Positions 26,452 to 34,087 of a DNA stretch of 64,000 bases are shown here, in pieces. How positions within the stretch are numbered: the first letter of the stretch is position 1; every line of letters begins with the position of its first letter. The notes below the pieces were generated by a model that was given only the letters and a program-made list of their open reading frames with translations, did no database searches and was not told the DNA's origin. The translations under genes were made by a program, and so were the position numbers. This stretch comes from Paracoccus denitrificans (GTDB lineage: Bacteria; Pseudomonadota; Alphaproteobacteria; Rhodobacterales; Rhodobacteraceae). Location of the stretch: contig NZ_FNEA01000001.1 in the NCBI RefSeq assembly GCF_900100045.1, positions 208,615 to 272,614 on the forward strand. Reading direction: 5' to 3'.

Positions 26452-27199
26452 AGGGGTGGCCGAGGACGGCTGTGCATGGAACGACAAGAAGCGCATCGTC
26501 GTCGCGAAGGTAAATGCCGGATGGCCATCGCCGAGGATTGCACGTGCCGGATTTATCGGGTTGCCTCAGATGGTCAGGCGTCAGTTGATCACAATGCCAT
26601 TGGTGATGGGTATCAGTTTACATAAGTCCGATTATCGGCGAAATTCAACCTTAGAGTGATCTGGTTTTTGCCCCATTGCTGGATATGCTCTGGCACCCCC
26701 TCTATGCAAACCGCTCCACAGAATCTTCGAAGACCATTTCGTCAGCATTGCTGAAACCTAACCCACAACCACGGTCAGGCTTCGCTCTACCACTTCTGCC
26801 ACTCATCCGTTTGCCAATCAGGCCGCCCTCGGGCGGCCTTTTTCTTTGGCTGAGGCGCAAGTTTCGATAGTCACAAATTGCGTGGAAAATGGCCAAACTC
26901 CAAAAACGCGCGATTCATGGATGAAGTGAAATCAACGAGTTACATGTGATGGATCGGCGCGAGTTGGTCATTATTTCAGTGGTTCGACACTGGTGCCGCG
27001 ACCACCGAATTAATGACCATTCCGGGACGATTTTTGACCATTCAACGCGCGATTAATGTCCATCGCGCGGACAGGGATTCGGCATGATCATTTGATTCCA
27101 ATGAGCTGATAGGAATCCGGCAGATGACGCTGACGCCGGGTGCTGCGTTCTGGCGCCAGGATCCGGCCGGTTGACGGCCATATCCCGTCGATCCGGCCG
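26452..27199. other. Gene-poor, lower-GC stretch with remnants
   Basis: About 750 bases without a supported intact gene, visibly lower in GC than the flanks, especially 26560-26760 and 26870-27080. It holds a strong intrinsic terminator (26821-26846) with no intact gene in front of it, and a short repeated string TGACCATTC near 27007 and 27034. A GNAT fragment follows. This looks like a scar left by deletion or past insertion. Confidence 0.55.
26821..26846 (+). terminator. Strong Rho-independent terminator
   Basis: GGCCGCCC-TC-GGGCGGCC is a perfect 8-bp GC stem followed by TTTTTC and TTT, on the plus strand. It stands 370 bases beyond the PAS-LuxR stop, without an intact gene directly upstream. 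Confidence 0.8.
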
Positions 27200-27307
27200 C
27201 ACGAGGACCTTGGCTTCGAGCAGGCTGGTCACCTGAAACAGGCCGGCCCCAAGTTCGGCCAATGGCTCGACCTTGCCTTCCTTCAACTCGTGCCCGACGC
27301 GGACTGA
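27200..27307 (+). pseudogene. C-terminal fragment of a GNAT (phosphinothricin acetyltransferase-like) gene
   Basis: The 35 codons before a TGA at 27305 read HEDLGFEQAGHLKQAGPKFG then QWLDLAFLQLV. This is the C-terminal signature of phosphinothricin/methionine sulfone N-acetyltransferases (GFxxxGxLxxxGxKFGxWLDxxxxQ). Nothing upstream in this frame continues the family, so only the tail remains. Its end overlaps the end of the convergent TetR gene by 25 bases. Confidence 0.65.
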
Positions 27308-27897
27308 CCCTCAGGGCAAAGCCCCCCTGCCCCTTCGGCGACCGCGTCCTGCAACGACCTCGCCCAACCGGCATTGCCGGACGCTTGCGCCAGAAGCTTG
27401 GCGCCGATCATGGCGGCGAAGATGATCCGGGCGTTCCTCAACCTCTCGGGAGCATCCGTCCCCTCGCCCGCCCGATCCAGGAACCCCGCCAGCAGCTTTT
27501 CCACCCCCTCGCCATAGGCGTCCTGCGCCGGGACAGCGGTTTCTCCACCTGAAAGATGGGGAGCATAGGCAAGCATGGGGCAAGTCAGGTGGGCGGGACG
27601 TTCCCTGAAATAGTGACGGACAATCGCGGAGATCCCGCCGTCCTGCCTGCTTTCGGCATGCGCTGGAAAGCCCTGCCAGGATTCGTCCGCCTGGGCGAAG
27701 GACAAGGCGCAGGCTTCCCTGGCCAGGGCCTCCTTCGAGGCGAAATGCTTGTAGAACCCGCCAACCGTCATTCCCGCGGCAGCCATGATGTCGGCCACCG
27801 ACACCGCCTCGACCCCGCGGGCGCGGAACAGGCGGCTGGCGCATTCCACGACCTTTGCCCGGTTCCGCTGCGCCTGCTCGGCCGAAGACCGTCCCAT
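27283..27897 (-). CDS. TetR/AcrR-family transcriptional regulator
   Basis: A 204-residue regulator. The N-terminal HTH (RAKVVECASRLFRARGVEAVSVADIMAAAGMTVGGFYKHFASKEALAREA, about 13-61) is clear; the C-terminal ligand domain is divergent. It starts two bases after the MaoC stop, so both are in one operon read from a promoter at about 28400, where an inverted repeat ATAGAT-N10-ATCTAT lies. The last nine residues overlap the GNAT remnant in the opposite strand, so the original C-terminus may have been altered when that remnant formed. Confidence 0.85.
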   Translation of the reverse strand: MGRSSAEQAQRNRAKVVECASRLFRARGVEAVSVADIMAAAGMTVGGFYKHFASKEALAREACALSFAQADESWQGFPAHAESRQDGGISAIVRHYFRERPAHLTCPMLAYAPHLSGGETAVPAQDAYGEGVEKLLAGFLDRAGEGTDAPERLRNARIIFAAMIGAKLLAQASGNAGWARSLQDAVAEGAGGLCPEGQSASGTS

Positions 27898-27899
27898 TC

Positions 27900-28361
27900 C
27901 TAGGTTTCCTTCCTGAACACCAGCAGCCTGGCGGTGAAATCCTGCAGCACCTCGTCAGCCTGGTTCAAGGTCAGGCTGTGTGCCATCACCATGGCACGGT
28001 CGGGCCGGGATCGGGACGGCTTGATCTCGGCGATCCTGCTCTTGACCCGCAGGACGTCGCCCGGACGCGTCGGCCGGGGCCAGGAGATTTCGCCGCCGGC
28101 GCCGATGATGCCCTGCGCCAGGGGAATGCTCTGCACCAGCAGCTTCATGGTGATCGCCATGGTATGCCAGCCGCTCGCCGCAAGGCCCTGGAAGAAGGTC
28201 TCCCGCGCCGCCTCGGGATCCAGATGGAAAGGCTGGGGATCGAACTGCGCCGCGAAGGCGACGATCTGTTCGGCGTCGAGGCGATGCTCGCCGCTCAGGA
28301 ACGCCTGCCCCACCTGCAGGTCGTCCAGGTAAAGCGGCTCGGTGCGACTGTCGGTCTTCAT
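27900..28361 (-). CDS. MaoC-family (R)-specific enoyl-CoA hydratase-like protein
   Basis: A 153-residue hot-dog-fold protein. YLDDLQVGQAFLSGEHRLDAEQIVAFAAQFDPQPFHLDPEAA contains the hydratase motif with catalytic Asp and His (about residues 41 and 46). The later GEISWPRPTRPGDVLRVKSRI and VMAHSLTLNQADEVLQDF segments are typical of MaoC-like dehydratases. It is first in a MaoC-TetR operon, divergent from a truncated hydrolase gene. The acyl substrate is unknown. Confidence 0.82.
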   Translation of the reverse strand: MKTDSRTEPLYLDDLQVGQAFLSGEHRLDAEQIVAFAAQFDPQPFHLDPEAARETFFQGLAASGWHTMAITMKLLVQSIPLAQGIIGAGGEISWPRPTRPGDVLRVKSRIAEIKPSRSRPDRAMVMAHSLTLNQADEVLQDFTARLLVFRKET

Positions 28362-28403
28362 GCGATCTCTCCTCTCGGGCGCCTGCCATTCGGGCCATGC
28401 ATG

Positions 28404-28425
28404 ATAGATTATATTTATTATCTAT
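28404..28425. promoter_or_regulatory. TetR-type operator candidate
   Basis: ATAGAT (28404-28409) and ATCTAT (28420-28425) form an inverted repeat with a 10-base A/T spacer, between the MaoC start (28361) and the truncated hydrolase (28467). TetR repressors commonly bind such sites in their own divergent promoter. Confidence 0.5.
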
Positions 28426-28466
28426 TTTGGCATCAAGCCCGACCTTCTGGGCGCGCCCACAAGGGA

Positions 28467-28580
28467 ATGGAAAAGCTCATGACCATGACCTACGATCCGA
28501 AGATCACCGCGCTGCCCTGCATCGATTTCTATAACGACCTCCTGTCCGAGGGCGGCCAGCGCGGGCCCTGGATGAAGAAG
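28467..28580 (+). pseudogene. N-terminal fragment of an isochorismatase-like cysteine hydrolase
   Basis: From ATG 28467 (or 28479) the frame reads TYDPKITALPCIDFYNDLLS then EGGQRGPWMKK, which matches the start of isochorismatase-family hydrolases (ALLCIDFYNDFLSEGG with the catalytic Asp). After about codon 37 it turns into unrelated sequence and runs into the ribH terminator. The rest of the gene (about 150-190 residues) is missing. It probably was a target of the adjacent TetR regulator before deletion. Confidence 0.6.
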
Positions 28581-28620
28581 GGATGCCACGACCCGCCCGC
28601 ATCACGTTTCCCCCAAATGA

Positions 28621-28646
28621 GGCGTCAGTGTCAGTTCACTGACGCC
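28621..28646. terminator. Perfect 10-bp stem-loop after ribH
   Basis: GGCGTCAGTG (28621-28630), loop of six, CACTGACGCC (28637-28646). It lies 12 bases past the ribH stop on the minus strand. No T-run follows, but the stem is perfect. Confidence 0.65.
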
Positions 28647-28657
28647 TTCCAACGGGT

Positions 28658-29095
28658 TCAGATGGTGAGAGCGGCGATCTGGCGGACGGCCTGGGCGGCT
28701 TCCGCGCCCTTCTTCTCGAAATGGGCGTGGAAGAAGGCGCGATGCTCGTCATTCGGGTGGAAATGGTGCGGGGTGAGGCTGACCGAGAACGTGGGCACCC
28801 CCGTCTCCATCTGCGCCTGCATCAGGCCCGATACCACCGCCTGCGCCACGAAATCGTGCCGATAGATGCCGCCGTCCACCACCAGGGCGGCTGCCACGAT
28901 GGCGTCGAACCGGCCGGTCTGGCCCAGTTTCTTCGCCAGCAGAGGCATCTCGAAGGCGCCCGGCACGTCATGGGAAACGATCTCGGCATCCTGCCCGGAT
29001 TCCGCCATGTCCCGCTCGAAACCGACAAGCGCCTGATCGACGATATCGGCATGCCAGCGGGCCTTGATGAACGCGATTTTCAGTTTTTCAGTCAT
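28658..29095 (-). CDS. ribH: 6,7-dimethyl-8-ribityllumazine synthase, type II
   Basis: A 145-residue lumazine synthase, the penultimate enzyme of riboflavin synthesis. IAFIKARWHADIVDQ (about 8-22) contains the Trp of type II RibH2 proteins (Brucella, Mesorhizobium). HDVPGAFEMPLLAKKL, AAALVVDGGIYRHDFVAQAV and SLTPHHFHPNDEHRAFFHAHF match that subgroup closely. RibH2 forms decamers instead of icosahedral capsids. AGGAGGT precedes the ATG. The gene stands alone under an FMN riboswitch; a housekeeping ribH1 in a rib operon elsewhere is expected. Confidence 0.93.
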   Translation of the reverse strand: MTEKLKIAFIKARWHADIVDQALVGFERDMAESGQDAEIVSHDVPGAFEMPLLAKKLGQTGRFDAIVAAALVVDGGIYRHDFVAQAVVSGLMQAQMETGVPTFSVSLTPHHFHPNDEHRAFFHAHFEKKGAEAAQAVRQIAALTI

Positions 29096-29173
29096 GAGGA
29101 ACCTCCTGTGTCCAGAACGGTCCCAAGGCGATAGCGGCCGCGACCGACACGCAGCGCGTCGGCCCGTCCATTC

Positions 29174-29292
29174 TCTTTCATCCGGACTATACCGTCGGCC
29201 CCGGAGTTTCACCGGATCTGCTGACCCTGCGGATTGCAGGCGCTCGCGGGCTGTAACCGCCGGTGGGGAATTGCACCCCGCCCCGAGAACAC
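29174..29292 (-). promoter_or_regulatory. FMN riboswitch (RFN element)
   Basis: On the minus strand the RFN consensus blocks appear in order: CGGGGCGGGGTGCAATTCCC, ACCGGCGGTTACAGCCCGCGA, GATCCGGTGAAACTCCGG, GCCGACGGTATAGTCCGG and ATGAAAGAGAA. Together they form the closed multi-stem junction of the FMN aptamer. It ends 78 bases before the ribH ATG and would shut off ribH when FMN is abundant, by termination or by masking the ribosome-binding site. Confidence 0.95.
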
Positions 29293-29523
29293 GCGCAATA
29301 TCGCGATCCAGGCTGCCGGGCACAAGAGCCCGTTTGACTTGCATGCATCCGAATGCCGGACCAGGCCGCCAGTTGCGTCGCCGGATCGCGACAAGGTCGC
29401 GACATCGGCACCGGCCAACGCTGCCTCGGGCACATGATCGGCAGGTCGGCCATGCCCTCCGGCCCTCTGCAAGACATTCCTGCCGATCAGCGGGTGCCGT
29501 CTGTGGAACATCGGTCACCATGC
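29293..29523. other. Promoter-proximal region between the riboswitch and the TonB receptor remnant
   Basis: No gene is supported here. It should contain the minus-strand promoter for the riboswitch-ribH transcript. No receptor-like sequence can be recognised in any frame before 29524, so the missing N-terminal part of the receptor gene is not preserved in this gap. Confidence 0.5.
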
Positions 29524-30142
29524 CTGAACCTCTATCACAGCAAGACCGATGCGACGCCGGACCTGGCGTGCCGATGAGCAACGGCGACTATCGTCCGGGC
29601 CTCAGCGGCGGGCAGCGTTTCGGCAGCGGCACCAAATCCGATCCCTGGCTGCCGATCGAGGTAGCCGACAAGGACGCCTTTACGGTTCGGCGCTGCGCGA
29701 CTATCGCGAGGCCGAGAACCAGAGCGCGATGCTGCGCTTCGAGCATGAATTCAGCAACAATTTCAAGCTGCACTCGACGCTGGCCTGGATCGGCTCCGAA
29801 CAGGAATACGTCATGTCCCGGCCAAGCGTGGTGTCGCAGTTCATCACCGGCCGCGACGGCAGCGTCAGCCCCAACCCGAACTGGGACCCTACCCGCAACC
29901 TCGCCAACCACGACCTGCGCTCGGGCAAGAAGGACAATTCGGCCGTGGCCTTCCACACCGCCCTGCCCTCGCAATGGCGAGTGGACCTGATGGCCGCCTA
30001 CAAGATCAATGAAACGGCCGAGTTGCAGGTCAACGTCAATAACGCCTTTGACGAGCGGCTTTACGACGCCTCGCATGTCGGCATCTTTGCCAACCGTGCG
30101 CCTGGCCGCAGCGTGACCGCCAAGCTGAACTATCGCTTCTGA
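29524..30142 (+). pseudogene. TonB-dependent siderophore receptor remnant (PiuA/Fiu type)
   Basis: Three frames must be joined. LNLYHSKTDATPDL (from 29524) continues in another frame as GVPMSNGDYRPGLSGGQRFG and KSDPWLPIEV (from 29568) after a one-base loss near 29566. A second one-base loss near 29680 moves to YGSALRDYREAENQ and LRFEHEFSNNFKLHSTLAW. The last part jumps from a mid-barrel strand (RSGKKDNSAV) to the C-terminal strands (WRVDLMAAYKINETAELQVN, then NNAFDERLYDASHVG, ending KLNYRF), so a large internal piece is missing. The signal peptide, TonB box and plug are absent. Its intact neighbour piuC indicates the original was a catecholate-siderophore receptor. It is non-functional as read. 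Confidence 0.82.
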
Positions 30143-30162
30143 TCCCCGGATCGGAAGCATCG

Positions 30163-30189
30163 GGGGCGGGCGCAATCGCCCGCCCCTTT
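30163..30189 (+). terminator. Rho-independent terminator after the TonB receptor remnant
   Basis: GGGGCGGGCG (30163-30172), loop CAAT, CGCCCGCCCC (30177-30186), then TTT. The 10-bp stem is perfect and sits 21 bases beyond the receptor stop. Confidence 0.8.
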
Positions 30190-30292
30190 CCCCTGCCGTT
30201 AATACGACGCGGCAAAATATCCGACAAAAACCCTTAACCTTCCTTGGCGTCGGCCCTATCCTGCGCCCGACTGCCACCGCTGGAGGACCGCC

Positions 30293-30976
30293 ATGCTGAT
30301 CACCATTCCCGACCTGCTGACGCCCGAGGAGGTCGCCTATATGCGGCAGATCCTCGAAGGCACCGCATGGGTCGATGGCCGCAGCACCGCGGGCGACCAG
30401 GCGGGCAAGGTCAAGCGGAACCTCCAGGTGCCGGTGGACAGCCCCGAGGCGCGCGAACTGGGCAATATCGTGTTGCGGGCACTGGGCCGCAGCCCGGTCT
30501 ATTCCTCGGCCGCGCTGCCCGCGCATATCCTGCCGCCGATGTTCAACCGCTATGACGAGGGCATGACCTTCGGCGCCCATGTCGACGGCTCGATCCGCGT
30601 CGTACCGGGCACCGGCCAGCGCATCCGCACCGATGTCTCGACCACCGTCTTCCTGACCCCGCCCGAGGATTACGACGGCGGCGAACTGGTCATGCACGAC
30701 ACCTATGGCCAGCACAGCGTCAAGCTGCCGGCGGGTCATGCCGTAGTCTATCCCGCGACCTCGCTGCATTCGGTGACGCCGGTGACGCGCGGCTCGCGTT
30801 GGGCCTCGTTCTTCTGGGCGCAGTCGATGGTGCGCGACGACTGGCGCCGGCACATGCTTTATGACCTGGACATGTCGATCATGCGCATCCGCTCGATGCT
30901 GCCCGACGACGATCCGGCGGTGACGGGCATCACCGCGCATTACCACAACATGATCCGCCACTGGGCCGAGACCTGA
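30293..30976 (+). CDS. piuC: PKHD-type Fe(II)/2-oxoglutarate hydroxylase PiuC
   Basis: A 227-residue dioxygenase of the PiuC/YbiX family. Iron ligands are in FGAHVDGSI (HxD, about residues 97-99) and [17 protein letters not shown] (His about 159, with the Arg that binds 2-oxoglutarate). The C-terminal [11 protein letters not shown] is family-typical. PiuC genes lie next to TonB siderophore receptors and are iron regulated in Pseudomonas; here the receptor is broken but piuC is intact. Its product may process siderophores or ferric chelates; the true substrate is not known. Confidence 0.9.
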   Translation: MLITIPDLLTPEEVAYMRQILEGTAWVDGRSTAGDQAGKVKRNLQVPVDSPEARELGNIVLRALGRSPVYSSAALPAHILPPMFNRYDEGMTFGAHVDGSIRVVPGTGQRIRTDVSTTVFLTPPEDYDGGELVMHDTYGQHSVKLPAGHAVVYPATSLHSVTPVTRGSRWASFFWAQSMVRDDWRRHMLYDLDMSIMRIRSMLPDDDPAVTGITAHYHNMIRHWAET

Positions 30977-30979
30977 CGG

Positions 30980-32071
30980 GTGGCCGGCCAGGCTGAGATC
31001 CCCGCCGATGTCGTGGCGCTGTGCGACTACGAGCGGCACGCGGCCGAGCGGATGCCCGCGCCGCTGCGGGCCTATGTCGACGGGGCGGGTGCGGACGGGC
31101 TGACCGCCGCCGCCAACCTGGCCGCGTGGCAGGCGATCCGGCTGCAATCGCGCCTGCTTCGCGACATGCGGGGGGCGCATACCGACCTGCGGCTTTTCGG
31201 GCTGGACCTGCCGCATCCGCTGATCCTTGCGCCGGTGGCCTTTCACGGCCTTGCCCATGCCGAGGCCGAACATGCGACCGCGCTTGGCGCCGCGGCGACG
31301 GGCAGCCTGATGGTGGTCTCGACCCAGTCCGGCCTGCCGCTGGAGGAGATTGCGGCGCGCGCGCAGGGGCCCCTGTGGTTCCAGCTTTACATGCAGCCCC
31401 GGCGCGAAGACACATTGCGCCTCGTTCACCGGGCCGAGGCGGCGGGCTATCGTGCGCTGGTCGTGACCTTGGATGCGCCGGTGAACGGATTGCGCAACAT
31501 GGAGCAGCGCGCCGGCTTCCGCCTGCCCGAGGGGCTGCGGGCGGTCAACCTGGACGGCATGACCCCGCCCGAGATCCGCAGCGAGCCGGGGCGGGCGGCG
31601 ACCTTCCTTGGCCTGATGGATGCCGCCCCGCGCTGGGAGGACATCGGCTGGCTGAAGTCGCAGACCCGGCTGCCGGTGCTGTTGAAGGGCATCATGTCGG
31701 CGCATGATGCCGAGCGCGCCGTGGCGGTGGGTGCGGACGGGGTGATCGTCTCGAACCACGGCGGCCGGGCGCTGGACGGCTTGCCGGCGACGGCCGAGGC
31801 GCTGCCGGTCGTCGCCCGCGCCATCGCGGGCCGCGTGCCGGTGTTGTGCGACGGCGGCATCCGGCGCGGCACCGATGCGCTGAAGGCGCTGGCCTTGGGG
31901 GCATCGGCGGTGCTGATCGGCCGCCCGCAGATCCACGCCCTGGCGGTCGGCGGCGCGGCGGGGGTCGCGCATATGCTGACCATCCTGCGCGCCGAGTTGG
32001 AGGTCGCCATGGCCCTGACCGGCCGGCGCGATCTGGCCGGCATCGACGAGAGCGTGATCTGGGGCACCTGA
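30980..32071 (+). CDS. FMN-dependent alpha-hydroxy-acid oxidase/dehydrogenase
   Basis: A 363-residue TIM-barrel flavoprotein like lactate/glycolate oxidase. Motifs: VDGAG near residue 36, the substrate Tyr in FQLYMQPRR, the FMN-binding Lys in PVLLKGIMS, the active-site His-Arg in SNHGGRALDGLP (about 255-266) and DGGIRRGTDALKALALGAS plus GRP for phosphate binding. The GTG at 30980 is used because the family sequence begins immediately after and no other start fits. It follows piuC by three bases, so they are co-transcribed. It could oxidise a hydroxy acid released from a siderophore; lactate is the other option. Confidence 0.85.
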   Translation: MAGQAEIPADVVALCDYERHAAERMPAPLRAYVDGAGADGLTAAANLAAWQAIRLQSRLLRDMRGAHTDLRLFGLDLPHPLILAPVAFHGLAHAEAEHATALGAAATGSLMVVSTQSGLPLEEIAARAQGPLWFQLYMQPRREDTLRLVHRAEAAGYRALVVTLDAPVNGLRNMEQRAGFRLPEGLRAVNLDGMTPPEIRSEPGRAATFLGLMDAAPRWEDIGWLKSQTRLPVLLKGIMSAHDAERAVAVGADGVIVSNHGGRALDGLPATAEALPVVARAIAGRVPVLCDGGIRRGTDALKALALGASAVLIGRPQIHALAVGGAAGVAHMLTILRAELEVAMALTGRRDLAGIDESVIWGT

Positions 32072-32183
32072 CAGGAGCTGATGAAAGACTGCTGGGGCGG
32101 CCGCAGGCAGGGTGGCACGCCCATGCCGGCTTACGGAATGCGGTAGAGCTTTCCACCAAGGCAGGATCGCGAACCCTGGAATG

Positions 32184-33194
32184 TCATTCATCTTCGCTAT
32201 CTGCGGACATGATCTTTCGACCCGATCTCAGCACCTGCCTCAGCCGCTCCAGATCCGCCAATGCGGCAAGGGCCTTTTCGGAATCGCCGGCGGCAAGCCC
32301 GAGCAGCAGCATTTCAAGGCAGAATACGGTCACGCCATGCAGGGCGAACCTGTCATTCCTGCCCCTTGGAACGGCCAGGACGACCTGCGCCCGGCTGGAA
32401 AGTTCACTTTGCGCCGAATCGCTGATCAGGATCACCGGCAGCCGCAACCGCCGCGCTTCGGCAAGGGTCGCATTGGCTTCCTTGTAAAGAGAACCGTAGG
32501 CCAGCATGACGACCGCATCGCCGGGCGCGAGTTCCAGCAACTGGTCCGCCAGCCCGGCTCCTGTCCGGTCGATGACCTGCTGCTGCCTGCCCTTTCGCCG
32601 AAGTCTCGCGGCGAAATACGCGGCGATATGCGCGGTGGGGCCGATCCCGAAAACGAAGATCCGCCGGGCATCGTTCAACGCAGACAGCGCCTTCATCAGG
32701 TTTTCCCGAAACCCGGCCGAGCGGAGCACCTCAAGTCCCGCCGCATAGACGTCGAGCAAGTTATCGACCGCGGCATCGATCTGCTCTTCCGCGTCGTCGA
32801 GGGTCCGCTTGAGATTGTCCGCCGGGGTGGTCCGCTGGCCAAGACCGGCGGCAAGCTCCCGGCGCAGCTCTTGCAAGCCCGCGAACCCCAGCGCCTGCAC
32901 GGTGCGGATGACGGTCGCGTCGGAAGTGCCCGCCGCCCGCGCGATCTCGATGGCCGAGGAGGTCAGGACCGCCAACCGATTGGCGTCGATATAGCCTGCC
33001 ACCCGCTGAAACGCCGGAGACAGCCGGTCGCGGCGACGCTCATACCGCTCGCTGAACAGATCGCGTGCCTTGCCGGCCACGTCCGGCCTGTCGGTGCCGT
33101 CGGCATGGATGCTGGGCGAGGATGCAAGGACGAAGCGTTTGATCCCTGCCCCCTCGGCCACGTCCAGCAACCGCCGCGTCGCCAAGATATCCAA
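32184..33194 (-). CDS. MurR/RpiR-family regulator with a chimeric N-terminus
   Basis: The frame codes for 336 residues. From about residue 40 it is a normal RpiR regulator: HTH (FSERYERRRDRLSPAFQRVAGYID, ATVIRTVQALGFAGLQELRREL) and a SIS sugar-isomerase domain (about 165-310: RRIFVFGIGPTAHIAAYFAARLRRKG, DAVVMLAYGSLYKEANATL). The first 39 residues (TRRLLDVAEGAGIKRFVLAS then SPSIHADGTDRPDV) resemble the middle of an SDR-type NAD-dependent epimerase and not an RpiR N-terminus. A GTG codon at about residue 39 could be the native regulator start. The gene may be a fusion made by deletion. No operon partner is adjacent, so its target is unknown. Confidence 0.75.
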   Translation of the reverse strand: MDILATRRLLDVAEGAGIKRFVLASSPSIHADGTDRPDVAGKARDLFSERYERRRDRLSPAFQRVAGYIDANRLAVLTSSAIEIARAAGTSDATVIRTVQALGFAGLQELRRELAAGLGQRTTPADNLKRTLDDAEEQIDAAVDNLLDVYAAGLEVLRSAGFRENLMKALSALNDARRIFVFGIGPTAHIAAYFAARLRRKGRQQQVIDRTGAGLADQLLELAPGDAVVMLAYGSLYKEANATLAEARRLRLPVILISDSAQSELSSRAQVVLAVPRGRNDRFALHGVTVFCLEMLLLGLAAGDSEKALAALADLERLRQVLRSGRKIMSADSEDE

Positions 33195-33329
33195 GTCATA
33201 CTCCTTTCACGACTTGAAGCGCCACCAAAGCGAAACGGCAGCCATGGCGGGCGGGATTTCCGATTCTCCGGCCCTTGAACCCCCGGACGCGTTGCCGCAT
33301 TCATAACCATACCTCGCTGGGGAAAGTCA

Positions 33330-34052
33330 TTGCCCGATCATCTTCTGTCCACGGCCTACGTGCCCTTTTCCCTGGCCTTCGGCCTGCTGGTCGCGCTGTT
33401 GCTGCTTGAGATCGTCGCACTGCTGGTCGGCGGGTCGCTTCTTGCGGGTGAGGCCGACGGGCCCGATATCGATACCGACCTGTCCGCCACCTTCGATCTT
33501 GAAGCCGATGCCGCCCCGGACATGGGCGAGTTGGTCGCGGCCTCGGACCGGATGATCGCGGCCGAGCCGCAGACGGCTGCGCCGCAAGGCTTGGCGACAT
33601 GGCTGGGTCTGGGCCACACGCCCCTGACGATCTGGCTTGCCGCCTTGCTTCTGGCCTTCGGCCTCAGCGGCTTCCTCATGCAGACCCTGGCGGAATCGCT
33701 GATCGCTCATCCACTGCCCGCCTGGATTGCCGTCCCCGTCGCCTCGCTGATCGGGATCGCCTTCGCCGCCCGCTTCGCCCGGGCCTTCGCCCGCCTGCTG
33801 CCGCAGATCGAGACCTCGGCGACCTCGGCGCAATTCATGGGCGGCCTGCGTGGCGTGGTTTCGCAGGGCAATGCCCGTCACGGCTCGCCGGCCGAGGTGC
33901 GGTTGCGAGACCTGCACGGCAACATCCATCACCTGCGCTGCGAACCGCTGCTTTCCGACGAAGTGATTGCCGAGGGCACCCGGGTGCTGACCGTGCGTCA
34001 GCGCGTCCCGGGCAGCAAGAGCTGGACGCTGCGCATCATCGCAATCGAGTAA
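33330..34052 (+). CDS. YqiJ-like OB-fold inner-membrane protein
   Basis: A 240-residue membrane protein: an N-terminal helix (VPFSLAFGLLVALLLLEIVALLVGG), an acidic loop (about 40-85), two to three more helices (PLTIWLAALLLAFGLSGFLM, PAWIAVPVASLIGIAFAARF) and a C-terminal OB-fold-like domain (QFMGGLRGVVSQGNARHGSPAEVRLRDLHGN). It starts with TTG at 33330, preceded by GGGGAAAG at a good distance. Such YqiJ/NfeD-like proteins are partnered by flotillins, as here (YqiK-like gene 35 bases downstream), and influence membrane microdomains. Confidence 0.75.
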   Translation: MPDHLLSTAYVPFSLAFGLLVALLLLEIVALLVGGSLLAGEADGPDIDTDLSATFDLEADAAPDMGELVAASDRMIAAEPQTAAPQGLATWLGLGHTPLTIWLAALLLAFGLSGFLMQTLAESLIAHPLPAWIAVPVASLIGIAFAARFARAFARLLPQIETSATSAQFMGGLRGVVSQGNARHGSPAEVRLRDLHGNIHHLRCEPLLSDEVIAEGTRVLTVRQRVPGSKSWTLRIIAIE

Positions 34053-34087
34053 CCTTTCCCATCCTTTCATTCGCCAGGACATTTGAC

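Noticed and set aside
26560..26660. AT-rich segment near 26600 considered as a transposon end
   Set aside because: No terminal inverted repeat pair, transposase fragment or target duplication could be identified.
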